Origin: Tiliqua scincoides
Taxonomy: Eukaryota; Chordata; Lepidosauria; Squamata; Scincidae
DNA: 64,000 nucleotides
Reading direction: 5' to 3'
NCBI RefSeq assembly: GCF_035046505.1
Contig: NC_089827.1
Span: 15,933,353 to 15,997,352 of the forward strand
Shown: positions 19,441-29,943 of the stretch, piece after piece
Position numbering within the stretch: position 1 is the stretch's first letter
Layout of the letters: the number at the start of each line of letters is the position of its first letter
The notes under the pieces: model-generated
Told to the model about the DNA's origin: nothing
What the model saw: the letters and a program-made list of their open reading frames with translations, nothing else
Database searches by the model: none
Position numbers and translations under genes: made by a program

Positions 19441-21565
19441 GGTCTGGTTAAGCTTGATACTCGCTCTCAATGCTTTGGACAGGAGTCCCATGAGATGCCC
19501 GTTGCTAGCAACGAAATAGAAGCTTGCAGACGATCACCCTTGACTACTGAGTCTTGCTTTTGAACCTTGCAACACCTTGCAACAGAATCAGGGAGAGAAG
19601 GATCAGGGTGAAGAGGGGGAGGATCAAATTGGGGATTGTGGGGTATGATGGGGAGGGCAAGGGGTGGATATCAGCAGCATTGGAACTAACGTTATTCTAT
19701 GCCTCTTGCTCAGCCTTGACTCACACCCCCCCCCCCCGGATCTACTCAGACTTGTGCCAACTAGAGAGCTGGCACAGGTAAGAATAAACCCAGTGGGGAC
19801 CGTGGTGGAGTAGATAAGTAAGAATTACATCTCAGTTATGCCATAGTCCCAACTGGTCTTCGGATTGCAGTGGAGGCTGCATCAGTGTTCCCGCACCCTG
19901 AAAGCCAGCCAGGGTAGGACTGGGCCATAACTTATATAAAGTAATACAACTAACTTATCAGTGCACAGTACAATGTGGTTTTGCGTTAAGAAAGTTCCTT
20001 CTTGACAGCACTGTTCTCCCTTCCCCCTGGTTTGACCTCATCTTGCAATCTCTTTTTTTAACATCTGATCACTCTGCTCGTTCCATCCGTTTTGTTCCAT
20101 GAGCTGGTTTTTCATGTTTTAGTGCCCCGGAGGCCTTGTACTGGCAGGGGCATGTCAACCCCTTTGGCAGTCATTGGCCTCACTGTTCTAGCGTCACAGA
20201 AAGCACTGGGTAGCAGCTGAATACTTACAAGGAGGTCACTGGAGGTCTGATTAGAATTTGAATTCCAAGCTCTACGAACAACTAAATGAAACTATTCCAC
20301 AGGCTTTGGGACATACTGTATGTTGGTGGCAATAACTTAGAAGAGCTTTACATGATATTGGACAGAGAACATTTACGTTGTGTGGTGTTACAAATAAGTT
20401 TCTGGTTATTCACGTGTCATCAGTCTTGAAGTTATATTTGTCTTCTTGGAAATGCTAAATGAAAATTGCTCAACTTTTCTCTGTAGGTGTTAATTTGCAT
20501 TTTGGAAGTTGCCCTTCAGTAAAAAGTTCAGTGTTCTTTCTTTTACGTATGACTTTGACATTTATTCTTGGCAAGGTAAATAGCAGTGTGTGCCTCTCAT
20601 TTTGTTTTACAATTTCAACTGTGAAGGAACAGGACACAGTCAGAAATGACCTGACCTTTTGGTAAAATACTTACAGCGACTTGGTGCTCTCACAAGCTGA
20701 TCTTCATGCTTCTCAACATGAATTCTAAGGGTGACGGTTGACGTTACCGGCAAAGAAACAATGCCCCGTCCCTTTTCAAAAGGGCTTCTATTACATTAAT
20801 TTTCATATTGAGCAGAGTGGCAGTCAAATTGAAAACACATGGGCCCTTGGGATAAAGCTACCTGGCATATTTTATGGAGGCATAATGTTAACTTGAAATT
20901 TCAGTGAACATGGCATGACTTTCCTACTGAAGTAATTTTTAGTTTGAGCCCAGCACAGGAAGTTCTATGGGACCTACCTCTCCCTAAACAATGCCTCTAG
21001 AATAATAATTAAAATTATTTTGATTTCGCTGTGGAATGAGAAGGATCGAGGGATACAGACTCCCTCTGTAATAGGCCTCGCTGCAGGAAAGCAGAATGTT
21101 TTTAAACATGTTTAACAGACTAGCTTAAATCTACCCATGCATCCCAGGCATGGTGTATACATCAGGATTCCCCATCCCTTCACCTACTTCTATTTCATTT
21201 TCTGTTCTTTTCTCTCCAAAGTGTCTCCAAAGGTGCTCCAATGGTGCGTGGCACTTACCTTGTAGAAATTGGCATTCTGGAATCACATCACCCTGCCCTT
21301 CCACCCTAACACATTGCTTCTAATGCAATAGGCCCGCTTCTGAACCACCTCCATTCAGCAATCTTTGGCCCTCTCTGGGTGCAGTTGCTTTGTGTTCTTG
21401 CTGGCAAGTGGCAAAACTCATTGATTGTTGGTGAGAGTGCAAGGTGGCTGGGCCCAGAGAGGGCTGCAGATTGCCAAATGGAGGTTCAGGTGATGTGGTC
21501 TACCCCCTCCCCCTTCTGAGGTTCACAGCTGGTGTAGCCTGTGCCAGATACCCTCCCATAGTGAT
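19441..21565. other. Unassigned stretch with MITE scraps
   Basis: 19600-19800 contains GATCTACTCAGACTTGTGCC and CTGGCACAGGTAAG words shared with 46100-46200 and 31218-31400, pointing to worn relatives of the AATCCTAT MITE group. A C-run lies at 19726-19738. From 20000 to 21300 the sequence appears unique and AT-rich. No gene supported. Confidence 0.3.
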
Positions 21566-21717
21566 GGCAGCAACTGTTACCCTGCATATGCCCAATCTTT
21601 TCTGATCTCGGAAGCTAAGCAGGGTCAGGCCTGGTTAGTACTTGGATGGGAGACCGCCTGGGAATACCGGGTGCTGTAGGCTTATACCATAGTCTTTCGA
21701 GACTGAAGGTTGCCAAC
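21566..21717 (+). mobile_element. 5S-rRNA-derived SINE, full head
   Basis: Head GGCAGCAACTGTTACCCTGC then 5S-like CCCAATCTTTTCTGATCTC, A box AAGCTAAGCAGGGTCAGG, C box GGATGGGAGACCGCCTGGG, and tail to GGTTGCCAAC. It is the cleanest full-length copy (about 152 bp). It has no poly-T terminator and no A-tail. Confidence 0.92.
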
Positions 21718-21812
21718 GAACCATCTCCATCTCACTGTTTTCATTGCCCTTGATCTACACTGGACCTGTACAATTTGTGATCCACCAAGCCAAGCACAGC
21801 CTATTTGCCAAA

Positions 21813-22133
21813 TACAGGCATATGCCACTTAACAACCATTTGCTTAACAACAGACCGCATATATGACGTTGGTCAAAGCACAATAAAGATGCTGTTAATG
21901 AATCGCATCTCCCATAGCCTGCAGCAGAGTGCCTGTTTACACAACAGAGAGGCTCTTAAAGCAAAGAAGAGGCAATTTATCTCCAGTAGCCTGTGCAGCC
22001 AGCTAGTGTCTGGCAGGGAGCGTCTGTTTACACAACAAAGGCAATAGAGTGGACTGAATGTTTACTTAATGACCTAATTGCATAACAACAGGGATTGAAG
22101 ACCGCATTCCCATCGTTAAGTGGCACACACCTA
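21813..22133. mobile_element. Tigger-like MITE
   Basis: Left end TACAGGCATATGCCACTTAA and right end TTAAGTGGCACACACCTA are inverted, with TA at the borders. Inner GACCGCAT words also mirror each other (21862 and 22100). About 317 bp without transposase; TA target and CAGG ends fit the Tigger/pogo branch of Tc1/mariner. Confidence 0.75.
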
Positions 22134-22243
22134 TATATCATTTTGGCAGTCCCAGCAGATAGGAGGTTACGAGGCCCTCAGCAGCTAGCATTTGCGGAAT
22201 GGCTAGGGGAATGCATTTGGCCTTTGTATGTTTAGCAGACTTG

Positions 22244-22324
22244 GAGCCTAGTCCTAAGCATGTCTTCTCAGAAGTAAGTCGATGTGTCTTACTCCCAGGT
22301 AAGTGTGGATAGGATTGCAGCCCT
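22244..22324. mobile_element. Palindromic MITE (GGGAGTAAG family)
   Basis: GCCTAGTCCTAAGCATGTC, CTCAGAAGTAAGTC, then CTTACTCCCAGGTAAGTG and GGATAGGATTGCAGCCC. Diverged but with both ends present. Confidence 0.7.
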
Positions 22325-23230
22325 AATGTACAGCAACATAAATGAACAAGAATTGAATCAAAGTAGAAGGACTAGATACAGTAATACATTAGTGAGGAAC
22401 TGATTGTGTGCTGGTGGTTTGGGTCGTTTGAGAAGAACTAAACTTTGAAAAGTTTTGAAATCCCCCTTCTTTTAAAATAAAACCAGTTTGTGACAGTGCT
22501 GGTGGAAGGTTATCAGGCTGGATTGGCCATAAAGTGCACCTATTTGAGCATTCTGTGTGTTTAGTGCGTTGCTGTGAACTCACAACTTCAAAAGTCCCCC
22601 CATCACCCAAAAATCTGAATTTTTCCGAAATTCTTCTTTTGAAAGTGGAGAGATGAAACTATTTTTCTCCAATTTTTTTTTTCAGAGTTTTAGGGTCACA
22701 TTTTATATCCCCAGAACATATTATGTTCCCCCAGGGCAAAATCACTATTTTAGGGAAATTTAGACACTGGAGTTCTTTGCAGGGTGTTCCCCACCCCGTA
22801 ATAAAAAAATGGCATATTGTTTATGGTGAAGGATTAGACTTTGTAATCCACTTTCATTGGAGCCCTTCAGTGACAGACAGACAGACAGTTTTACAAACTT
22901 CTTTGTTTCTCCATACAGTATCTTTACTGTACTCTGTACGATAAGCAAGCCCCTTTAAGTATATAGAAACCACAGTCTTGTCTGTGGGTTATCTAGTTTC
23001 GTTTACAAACTAATAAGCTCTCAACCGCCTGGTTTGCTATTCATCTAAAGATGGCGATGATACTGACAGACTCAGATTTTTGATCCAGCAACCAAGTTGC
23101 TGCATTTACACACTTTTATGCTTTTCTGGTCACATGATTTGGACTACAGATGACAAAGTTGGTGTCAGTTGTCTTTGTAAGTAACAGGTTGCTGAACATA
23201 CGTACACCATAAAATTTAAAACAAAACAAA
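22325..23230. other. Unassigned AT-rich stretch
   Basis: No repeat family recognised. A short (GACA)n run lies at 22873-22888. No supported gene. Confidence 0.3.
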
Positions 23231-23870
23231 ACACGAGTTCTGTCCATATCCTAGGTGGGCAGCTACCTGGTCAGAGTGTCCCAGGAGGTAATGAATCCCC
23301 TCCTGGCTGGCAGCCCCTCTATTGAGTCCACAGAGGCCCCGCAACAGGGCCCACAGCCCAGAGAGATGGTGAAACAGCCACGTCTGGGACCAAAAATCTG
23401 GAAGATAGAGGCAATGTGGATAGAGTATAAGGAGGAATAGAGGCACTGAGTGAGCAAAGGGGAGAAGGGAAGCAGGATCCTGTGACAGACCTTATACCAG
23501 GGAGGGAGGGAGGAAGGGATGGGTCCAGAGGGAGCTGGCAAACCCTGTATAAGGCAGGAGCAGACCAGGGATGAAGGTCAGTAGTGGCAAGGAGCTTGGC
23601 TGGTGAGGAAGCTGGCTGGCCTGTGAGCCTAAAAGGAGCCGTGAACAGAGAGAAGGATAAGGGGGAAGCTACCCCCTTCCTCCATAGCCTATCTGAGGCC
23701 TACAGCTCTGGACCTGCAAAGGGAGAGCAGCCCCCATTGCCTGACAGCTGTGACCCCTCATGGACCCCACTGAGACCAACACCCCTCAGGTGGCAGGTGT
23801 CCCTCCTGGGACTGGACAAGCTCAATTTGGGGATTGTCCAACGCAGGCTGCTTTAGCCTGTTGACACTGC
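23231..23870 (+). other. GC-rich segment of unknown origin with two plus-strand frames
   Basis: This block is purine-rich and much richer in GC than its surroundings. It has open frames at 23255-23440 (61 codons) and 23584-23856 (90 codons). Neither shows a known motif. The composition is like gag-type or LTR sequence of retroelements, but no conserved residue supports that. It is not called a gene. Confidence 0.25.
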
Positions 23871-24934
23871 CAACAACTCAGATCTGTTGAGAACCAGAGC
23901 TCAGCTAGCAGCGGCTATACATTTCATCCCACGTGGAAAGATCACTGAGCAACATGAGCTTGGTGGCACACATTCAACAGGACATGGTGCCTTTGCGTGC
24001 CTGGAACTGCAGCAGGTCTGTGGTGTCTGGAGAACTGCAGATGTTTGCCTGATGCATTGCTGGAGGTAAACATAATGTAGTATGCAATGGCCGGTCCAAA
24101 TGGTCTTGAATCAATGGCCAAATCAAGTTGTACAACTGTATTGAACCTCATTTCCTCCTACATTCCTCCTGCTGCTGTTGACCAAAAAACCCACAAAAAA
24201 TAGCTGCAATTTTGCTTTTATGGCAAGTTCTGCTGAGCTCCCCAACTTTCTAATACACGACACTCTCAAATAGCAAGAAAGCTTCTTTTTCAATCATAAA
24301 AATGGATATTATTCAGTGAGATCCTTCCCCTGCTTCCATTATGCCCAGATGTATCTGACCTCTTCCCCTTTTTATGCAAGCCTATTTTACTAATAGTATA
24401 TAAGAAGTAGTTCTCCATTTTAAACTCATAAAGGCAATTTAATGTAAAAAAAAAATCAATATATGTACTCTTTTACTAACCCTATTTATTAAGCATTCTC
24501 ATTGCCATGTACACCTTAAGGGAAGACCTTCAGGCGACTTACAACTTAATTACACAGCCTTGCAAACATGGCTGCCACTGTACAGTTGCTTGCACCAGTA
24601 CAAACGAATCTTATGCTTACTTAACAGTGTGTGTGTGTGTGTGTGTGTGTGTGAGCGCCATGCTTTTTCAAAAAATAAGCACAGTTGCTGTGGTGCACAT
24701 AGATGTAGAACTGATATATGTTGTCTCAGCTATCCCCCAGCGGGAAAATAGAGGTGACAAGCATGTTTCAGGGATGCAAACAGGTTGCACCTAGGGGTGA
24801 TTTGCTCAAGTAGAAAGTCTTTTCTATTCCATAGATTCCCCTTCTCATTGCAGTACCCTGTGTCCCATCTTGCATTGGTCTCGGACACAGACCAATGTGT
24901 CTGGAGCCATGATTTCTAGAGCACTGCTCTACAG
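23871..24934. other. Unassigned stretch with a (GT)n run
   Basis: A GT microsatellite lies at 24628-24651. No other repeat or gene was recognised. Confidence 0.3.
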
Positions 24935-25266
24935 CAGTGGTTTCCAACCTGGGATATCCCCAGGGGTACTTGTCAGGACCTTTAGGGGTACTTTTCAAGA
25001 ATAATGATAGAAAAAGACAGGTCTGTATTACAATGCCTTGTGGGGCCAGCAAGGCAGGAAGGAAGGCAGCAAGCTGACTGTGAAAGCCCCAGCAACTACT
25101 AGTTTCTGGACATCGATTCATGTATTATCAGACATGAATCAGTAGTTGAAAACATAAATCTGGAATATCAGCAACTCTTAATTAGAAACATTTTGCTAAT
25201 ATGAGGGATACAATTTATGAAAATGGGTTGTCAAGGGGTATGCAAGTGAAAAAACATTGGAAACTG
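24935..25266. mobile_element. hAT MITE (CAGTGGTTTCCAA ends)
   Basis: Left end CAGTGGTTTCCAACC and right end TTGGAAACTG are inverted. The interior has GGGGTACTTGTC and GGGGTATGCAAG words. A possible worn duplication is CTCTACAG / CTCTAGAA. Its right end is the start point of a 91-bp tandem duplication (25212-25302, repeated from 25303). Confidence 0.7.
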
Positions 25267-25330
25267 CTCCTCTAGAAGGTGCTTTGACTCTCAAGAATGG
25301 AGAATTTATGAAAATGGGCTGTCAAGGGGT

Positions 25331-25954
25331 ATGCAAGTGAAAAAACATCTTGGGGTGGTGGTGGACAGGTCGATGAAAGTGTCGACCCAATGTGCGGCGG
25401 CAGTGAAGAAGGCCAATTCTATGCTTGGGATCATTAGGAAGGGTATTGAGAACAAAACGGTTAGTATTATAATGCCGTTGTACAAATCTATGGTAAGGCC
25501 ACACCTGGAGTATTGTGTCCAGTTCTGGTCGCCGCATCTCAAAAAAGACATAGTGGAAATGGAAAAGGTGCAAAAGAGAGCGACTAAGATGATTACGGGG
25601 CTGGGGCACCTTCCTTATGAGGAAAGGCTACGGCGTTTGGGCCTCTTCAGCCTAGAAAAGAGACGCTTGAGGGGGGACATGATTGAGACATACAAAATTA
25701 TGCAGGGGATGGACAGAGTGGATAGGGAGATGCTCTTTACACTCTCACATAATACCAGAACCAGGGGACATCCACTAAAATTGAGTGTTGGGCGGGTTAG
25801 GACAGACAAGAGAAAATATTTCTTTACTCAGCGCGTGGTCGGTCTGTGGAACTCCTTGCCACAGGATGTGGTGCTGGCGTCTAGCCTAGACACCTTTAAA
25901 AGGGGATTGGACGAGTTTCTGGAGGAAAAATCCATTATGGGGTACAAGCCATGA
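25331..25954 (+). CDS. CR1 ORF2 C-terminal fragment (207 codons)
   Basis: The frame covers the region after the polymerase active site: LGVVVDRSMKVSTQCAAAVK, VRPHLEYCVQFWSPHLKKDI, LGLFSLEKRRLRGDMI, TRTRGHPLKL, WNSLPQDVV and stop after GYKP. It has no catalytic motif, because the polymerase core was lost by 5' truncation. The first few codons come from the flanking MITE. The LINE part shows no stop or frameshift against the 12558-13760 copy. Confidence 0.9.
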   Translation: MQVKKHLGVVVDRSMKVSTQCAAAVKKANSMLGIIRKGIENKTVSIIMPLYKSMVRPHLEYCVQFWSPHLKKDIVEMEKVQKRATKMITGLGHLPYEERLRRLGLFSLEKRRLRGDMIETYKIMQGMDRVDREMLFTLSHNTRTRGHPLKLSVGRVRTDKRKYFFTQRVVGLWNSLPQDVVLASSLDTFKRGLDEFLEEKSIMGYKP

Positions 25955-26150
25955 TGTGTATGCGCAACCTCCTGATTTTAGGAATGGGTTAAGTCAGAAT
26001 GCCAGATGTAGGGGAGAGCACCAGGATGAGGTCTCTTGTTATCTGGTGTGCTCCCTGGGGCATTTGGTGGGCCGCTGTGAGATACAGGAAGCTGGACTAG
26101 ATGGGCCTATGGCCTGATCCAGTGGGGCTGTTCTTATGTTCTTATGTTCT
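25349..26150 (+). mobile_element. Young 5'-truncated CR1 LINE (TTATGTTC-tail family)
   Basis: Starts at CTTGGGGTGGTGG, ends in TTCTTATGTTCT, flanked by AACAT at 25344-25348 and 26151-26155. The 5-bp duplication and the clean junction inside a known tandem unit prove insertion. Sequence is nearly identical to 13155-13953, so both are recent. Confidence 0.95.
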
Positions 26151-26243
26151 AACATTGGAAACTGCTCTTCTAGAAGGTGCTTTGACTCTCAAGAATGGAC
26201 TTTCAGGAGTAGGGAGAAATTGAAGAAAAGTCATGACATGACC

Positions 26244-26528
26244 CTGTGGTATTACTAGGGTTGGTGTCACCCAGTACAGGAATGGGGAAGGGCAGTGATG
26301 GGGGTAGGAAGAGGGTGAAACAGGGCAGAAGGAGAAAACAATAGCCAGAAAAATCTTCAGAGCCCAGATCTACTAGCTTCCCAATAAAGAGCCCAGGTCT
26401 ACCCACTCAGTAGTCTTGGCTTCCTGGTCAGCCTAGGCCAGGAAATTTCTGGCTGCCCTCCTTTGTTGTCACCCCATGGTGTCACCTGGTGCAGTTTACA
26501 CCCCTATACCTCCCTAGTGATGCCACTG
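26244..26528. mobile_element. hAT MITE (CACTAGGG family)
   Basis: Left end CTGTGGTATTACTAGGG and right end CCCTAGTGATGCCACTG are inverted; flanks ACATGACC (26236-26243) and ACATGATC (26529-26536) match at 7 of 8. Family members: 26906-27210, 52273-52520 and 63230-63569. Confidence 0.85.
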
Positions 26529-26768
26529 ACATGATCCCCATTAGCCACCATGTGTACTAACAAAATGATTTCTTTGGGGAAGTACTGCTAGTATCTGCAG
26601 AGTAGAGCAAGCATTATTTGTGTATCTCCCAATTTCGTGGGGGAGACACTTGGTGGCTCTTGATATTCAGGTACCTCATGCAGATAGCTGCATCCAGGGA
26701 GCACTTACTGGCTGGTGTCTGATGTTTGTAACTTGACTGCTACTTCTTACTACACTACACTAGACAAA

Positions 26769-26823
26769 GGTGGAGGTTGGACTAGATGACCTATTCGGTC
26801 CCTTCCAACTCTATGATTCCATG
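26769..26823 (+). mobile_element. CR1 3' tail, avian/reptilian type
   Basis: TTGGACTAGATGACC then CCCTTCCAACTCTATGATTC, the standard CR1 3' UTR end. Only about 55 bases remain. Confidence 0.85.
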
Positions 26824-26905
26824 AACCACTTCCCTTGGGGAAGCATTATTCTCTAACCTTCATTACAGTCACAAACTGATGTTGCTATTGGATATTTGTG
26901 CTCAC

Positions 26906-27210
26906 CAGTGGCATCACTAGGGTTTGCGTCACCTCCATGACGGACCTCCTCCCATGTAGTGGTCAGGACACTGCCCTGGGTGGTGAGCATGGTGATGTAC
27001 CATTGCCCCACCCCACTAGATTTTTGGCTATAACATTTGATAGAATAGAGATATTCTATTATCTCTACCACCCCCAACCTGGCCTGTGTGTAGCCTTCAG
27101 GGCTTTGTGCTGGTGGCAGTGGCCAACAGAACATCAGTTGCTGCTCCAGCAGCCCAGGTTATGAGATTACACATCAATTAATATATAATATAATGGTATT
27201 ATTCAAAAAG
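26906..27210. mobile_element. hAT MITE (CACTAGGG family), truncated and carrying an insert
   Basis: Left end CAGTGGCATCACTAGGG; the body matches 63230-63569 (GGCTATAACATTTGATAG, GATTACACATCAATTAATA, GGTATTATTCAAAAA). The right end is missing. Between about 27052 and 27160 the expected sequence is replaced by a 93-bp segment that also occurs inverted at 27542-27640. Confidence 0.8.
27067..27159 (+). repeat. Plus arm of a 93-99 bp inverted repeat pair
   Basis: ACCACCCCCAACCTGGCC through GCAGCCCAGG. Its reverse complement is at 27542-27640 with about three substitutions and one 4-base gap by eye. Its own ends (AACCTGGCCTG and CAGCCCAGGTT) are near-inverted. Confidence 0.85.
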
Positions 27211-27541
27211 CTTCAGGTGAGAGTGGTCAACCTTGTTAGCGGGAGGATACTTTCCTAAGAGAATGGCTGGGGCTAGAAAGACACTGTAACTGAACTGTGG
27301 AGAGTGGATCTTACTCCAATCTACCACAGCAATTCTTATAACTATGTACAGTGGACTCTTCTTATCTGCAGGTTTGGTGCCTATGGATTTGACTCAATGC
27401 AAGTACTGGCTCATGATGGACCTCTCTTTGTACCTAACATGACCTCCCTTTGCCTCCCTCCCTAACATGACTCTTCCTTTGCCTTCCTGGTGAATGAGAC
27501 CTAAGGAAGAGTTAGCCTCACTTCTGTTCTGTGAGTAGATG
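27160..27541. other. Spacer between inverted arms with a Tigger-type end
   Basis: TACAGTGGACTCTTCTTATC at about 27348-27367 and GATTTGACTCAATGCAAG near 27387 are typical of Tigger-like MITE left ends; no right end was found. Confidence 0.35.
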
Positions 27542-27640
27542 ACCTGGGCTGCTGAAGCAGCAACTGGTCTGATGTTCTGTTGGCCACTGCCACCAGCACA
27601 AAGCCCTGAAGGCTACACACAGGCCAGGTTGGGGATGGTT
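27542..27640 (-). repeat. Minus arm of the inverted repeat pair
   Basis: ACCTGGGCTGCTGAAGCAGC through GGCCAGGTTGGGGATGGTT, the reverse complement of 27067-27159. It lies outside the hAT MITE. The arms are separated by about 380 bases. Confidence 0.85.
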
Positions 27641-29056
27641 CTGGGGTGAGAGAGGAGTGGATTTTGCTGGTAGCTGTGCAAACCTGGCACCTATCCCCCC
27701 TTCCTGGCCCAGACTCACCCCCAGAAAAAGAGCTGGCACAGGTCTTAGGAGACCCATTGAGGCCTATGGGAAGGTAAGTAAAGAATGTCTATAATTACTT
27801 CTCCAGGACTGTCTGGCTCCCAGACAGACCATAGCATGCAGTGCAGTCTGCAACGCCAGGGCTGCATGCTCTGGGCCAGCAGGGAGACAGGATTGGGCTG
27901 TTAGTCTCATTGAAATTAATGGGATTTAAGGTAGTTACAACTAACTTATCTCATTGATTTCAGTGGTGCTTTGTTGTGACTCTTAGGATACACTCCCCCT
28001 GCTAAATATAGAGGGCAGCACTTTAAAAGGTGCCTCCTTGCCCTCGATGCAGGTTTACCATTACAGTGAAAACTAGGCCATTTATTTCTCTGGGCATTTG
28101 TATGCCACCTCTCCGTTCCTAAAAAACCCTCAAGGTGTCTCACATTTCGTTAAAGGCGCAGTTTCCTTCTTTATATTCTTCTGGTCACAGAGGCAGCTGA
28201 TGTTTTCTCAGAGGGGAAGGAGCACACTTCAGCTTAAAATGCCAAAGACCAAAGATGGTATCCTTGAAATACAAAGGCACCCCCCCCCCCAACACACACA
28301 GTGGCTATTGATGGGCAAACTGGTGGTGTTTTCCAACATATATATTGAATCTTATTTCAATGGACAGGCTATTGTAGTGTTCCTTGTCCAAATTTGTTGA
28401 GATAGTGTCCTGTCAGATGAGTAAATGGTAGATGTGCTCCACACACCTCCTTCAGTCACCTCTCAGATGATGTGAGCCATCTTTTAAAAAGTCTTTTCTC
28501 ATTCTTTAGAAAAAGTTCTTCTGTAAGGAGTTATATTTTATGAAAAAGATGGAGTAATGATTCACAATGGACTGTTTCAGTGATGTACCAAAGTACACCA
28601 TCAGTCTGGGGAAACAGTGAAAGTGAGATTTATCTTCAAACGTTAATTTAGAAGCATCATTTTTTAGCTTTTGGTAGGCAACTATTCAGTAACTAACCAT
28701 AGCACAAAATGTGGGCTTGATTCATCCTTCATCCCTTCTGAAAGGAATCAGACTGGAACATAAAAGACTACTGTGCCCTGTGAGAGAGCTGCAAAAGTGC
28801 TTCTCATCTGATATATTTTAATCCCTGCAGTGGTCCCCTAATTATCTTAATTTACACAAATGCATCTGAAGACTATCTCCAAATGAGCTAGTGATGGAAT
28901 GTTCGGGCACAATCCAGTCAAAATTAAAATATTCCCCGTAGATTTCTATGGAAGAGAATTATCTTTAATTTCCCACTGGTTAATTCAATTATATTTCATG
29001 GTACAGAAATTAGATAATGAATTGTATCCTTCTGGACAAACGCAGAACTGGTTTTG
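27641..29056. other. Unassigned stretch
   Basis: GACAGGATTGGGCTG near 27889 is a right end of the AATCCTAT MITE group. A C-run lies at 28280-28289. From 28400 to 29050 the sequence is AT-rich and appears unique. No gene supported. Confidence 0.3.
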
Positions 29057-29059
29057 GTA

Positions 29060-29370
29060 CACAGTGGGCCCTTGTTATCCATAGGAGATCTTTTCAGGAC
29101 CCCCAGTGGATACCAATTTCTGCAGATAATTAAATCAGTGAAAAGTCCTCAAAGGACCTCCCAGACGCAACTGGAAGCGCCTCCCAGTTGCATCCAGGAG
29201 GTGTTCTAAGGTAAGGCAACCCCTGACCCCAGAAAGCCTCATGGAGGCATCTAGGGATTCTGGCCACGTCCAGGAGGTCATGTTAGGTCTTCCAGCCTGG
29301 TTTGGCACCTGCATTGAGTCAAATCAATGGGTTCCAAAACTGAAGATAAGGAGGTATATATTTATAAGAA
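29060..29370. mobile_element. Tigger-like MITE fragment
   Basis: Left TACACAGTGGGCCCTTGTTA, then AGTGGATACCAATTTCTGCA; right part CATTGAGTCAAATCAATGGG, then CCAAAACTGAAGATAAGG. These are the words of Tigger-derived MITEs (compare 44097-44955 and 60715-60790). Confidence 0.6.
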
Positions 29371-29663
29371 TTGCTGTGGTAGATTGAAATAAGGTTCACT
29401 TTCCACAATTTGGTTACAGTGTCCTGCCAGGAGCTTCTGGAAACTCACATATACATAGAGCATGAAGGTAGGGGTTGCCCTTTGTTTTTTGCCCCTGGCA
29501 TTCAGAAGTATAATGTCTCTGCAATTAAGCTAAATTAATGGCTGCAACATATCTTCTAGTAGTGAATTTCATAACTTTTGTATGGGATGTCTGAAATGCT
29601 TTCCTTTGTCAATTGTCAACCTCCTGTCAATTAGCTTTATTTAGTGTTTTTGGGTTATACTAG

Positions 29664-29943
29664 CAGTGGTTCCCAAACTGTGCCCCTCAGCACACAAGGG
29701 CACCACAGAGAACTCACAGGGGCACCATGTGATGTCCCTGGTGGCCTCTTCTTAATGGCTTTCCTGGTTGTCGGCATCCTAAGTCACGTGAGATCTCACA
29801 CAATTTCGCACAAACTCATGAGAGCTTGCATGATCTCACGTGATTCAAGATGGCAGTGCCCAGGAGAGTCAGGTGATGGCACTGCCATGACTGGGTGCCG
29901 TGGCCGCATGGTGCGGGGACCACAGTAAATCTGGGAACCGCTG
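29664..29943. mobile_element. hAT MITE (CAGTGGTTCCCA ends)
   Basis: Left CAGTGGTTCCCAAACTGTG, right ATCTGGGAACCGCTG. The interior has CACGTGAGATC and ATCTCACGTGA arms (about 29785 and 29832). No clean 8-bp duplication. A relative lies at 10577-10825. Confidence 0.75.

Larger units (their letters stand above)
25212..26200. repeat. 91-bp tandem duplication split by a CR1 insertion
   Basis: Unit 1 is 25212-25302 (AATTTATGAAAATGGGTTGT through CTCAAGAATGG). Unit 2 starts at 25303 and runs to 25348, is interrupted, and resumes at about 26156-26200. The two units differ at very few positions (GGGTTG/GGGCTG, CTCCTC/CTCTTC). The duplication covers the hAT right end and its flank and predates the CR1 insertion. 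Confidence 0.9.

Noticed and set aside
23255-23856. Retroelement gag or host gene in the GC-rich block
   Set aside because: No zinc knuckle, capsid-type or other conserved motif could be seen; left as unknown.
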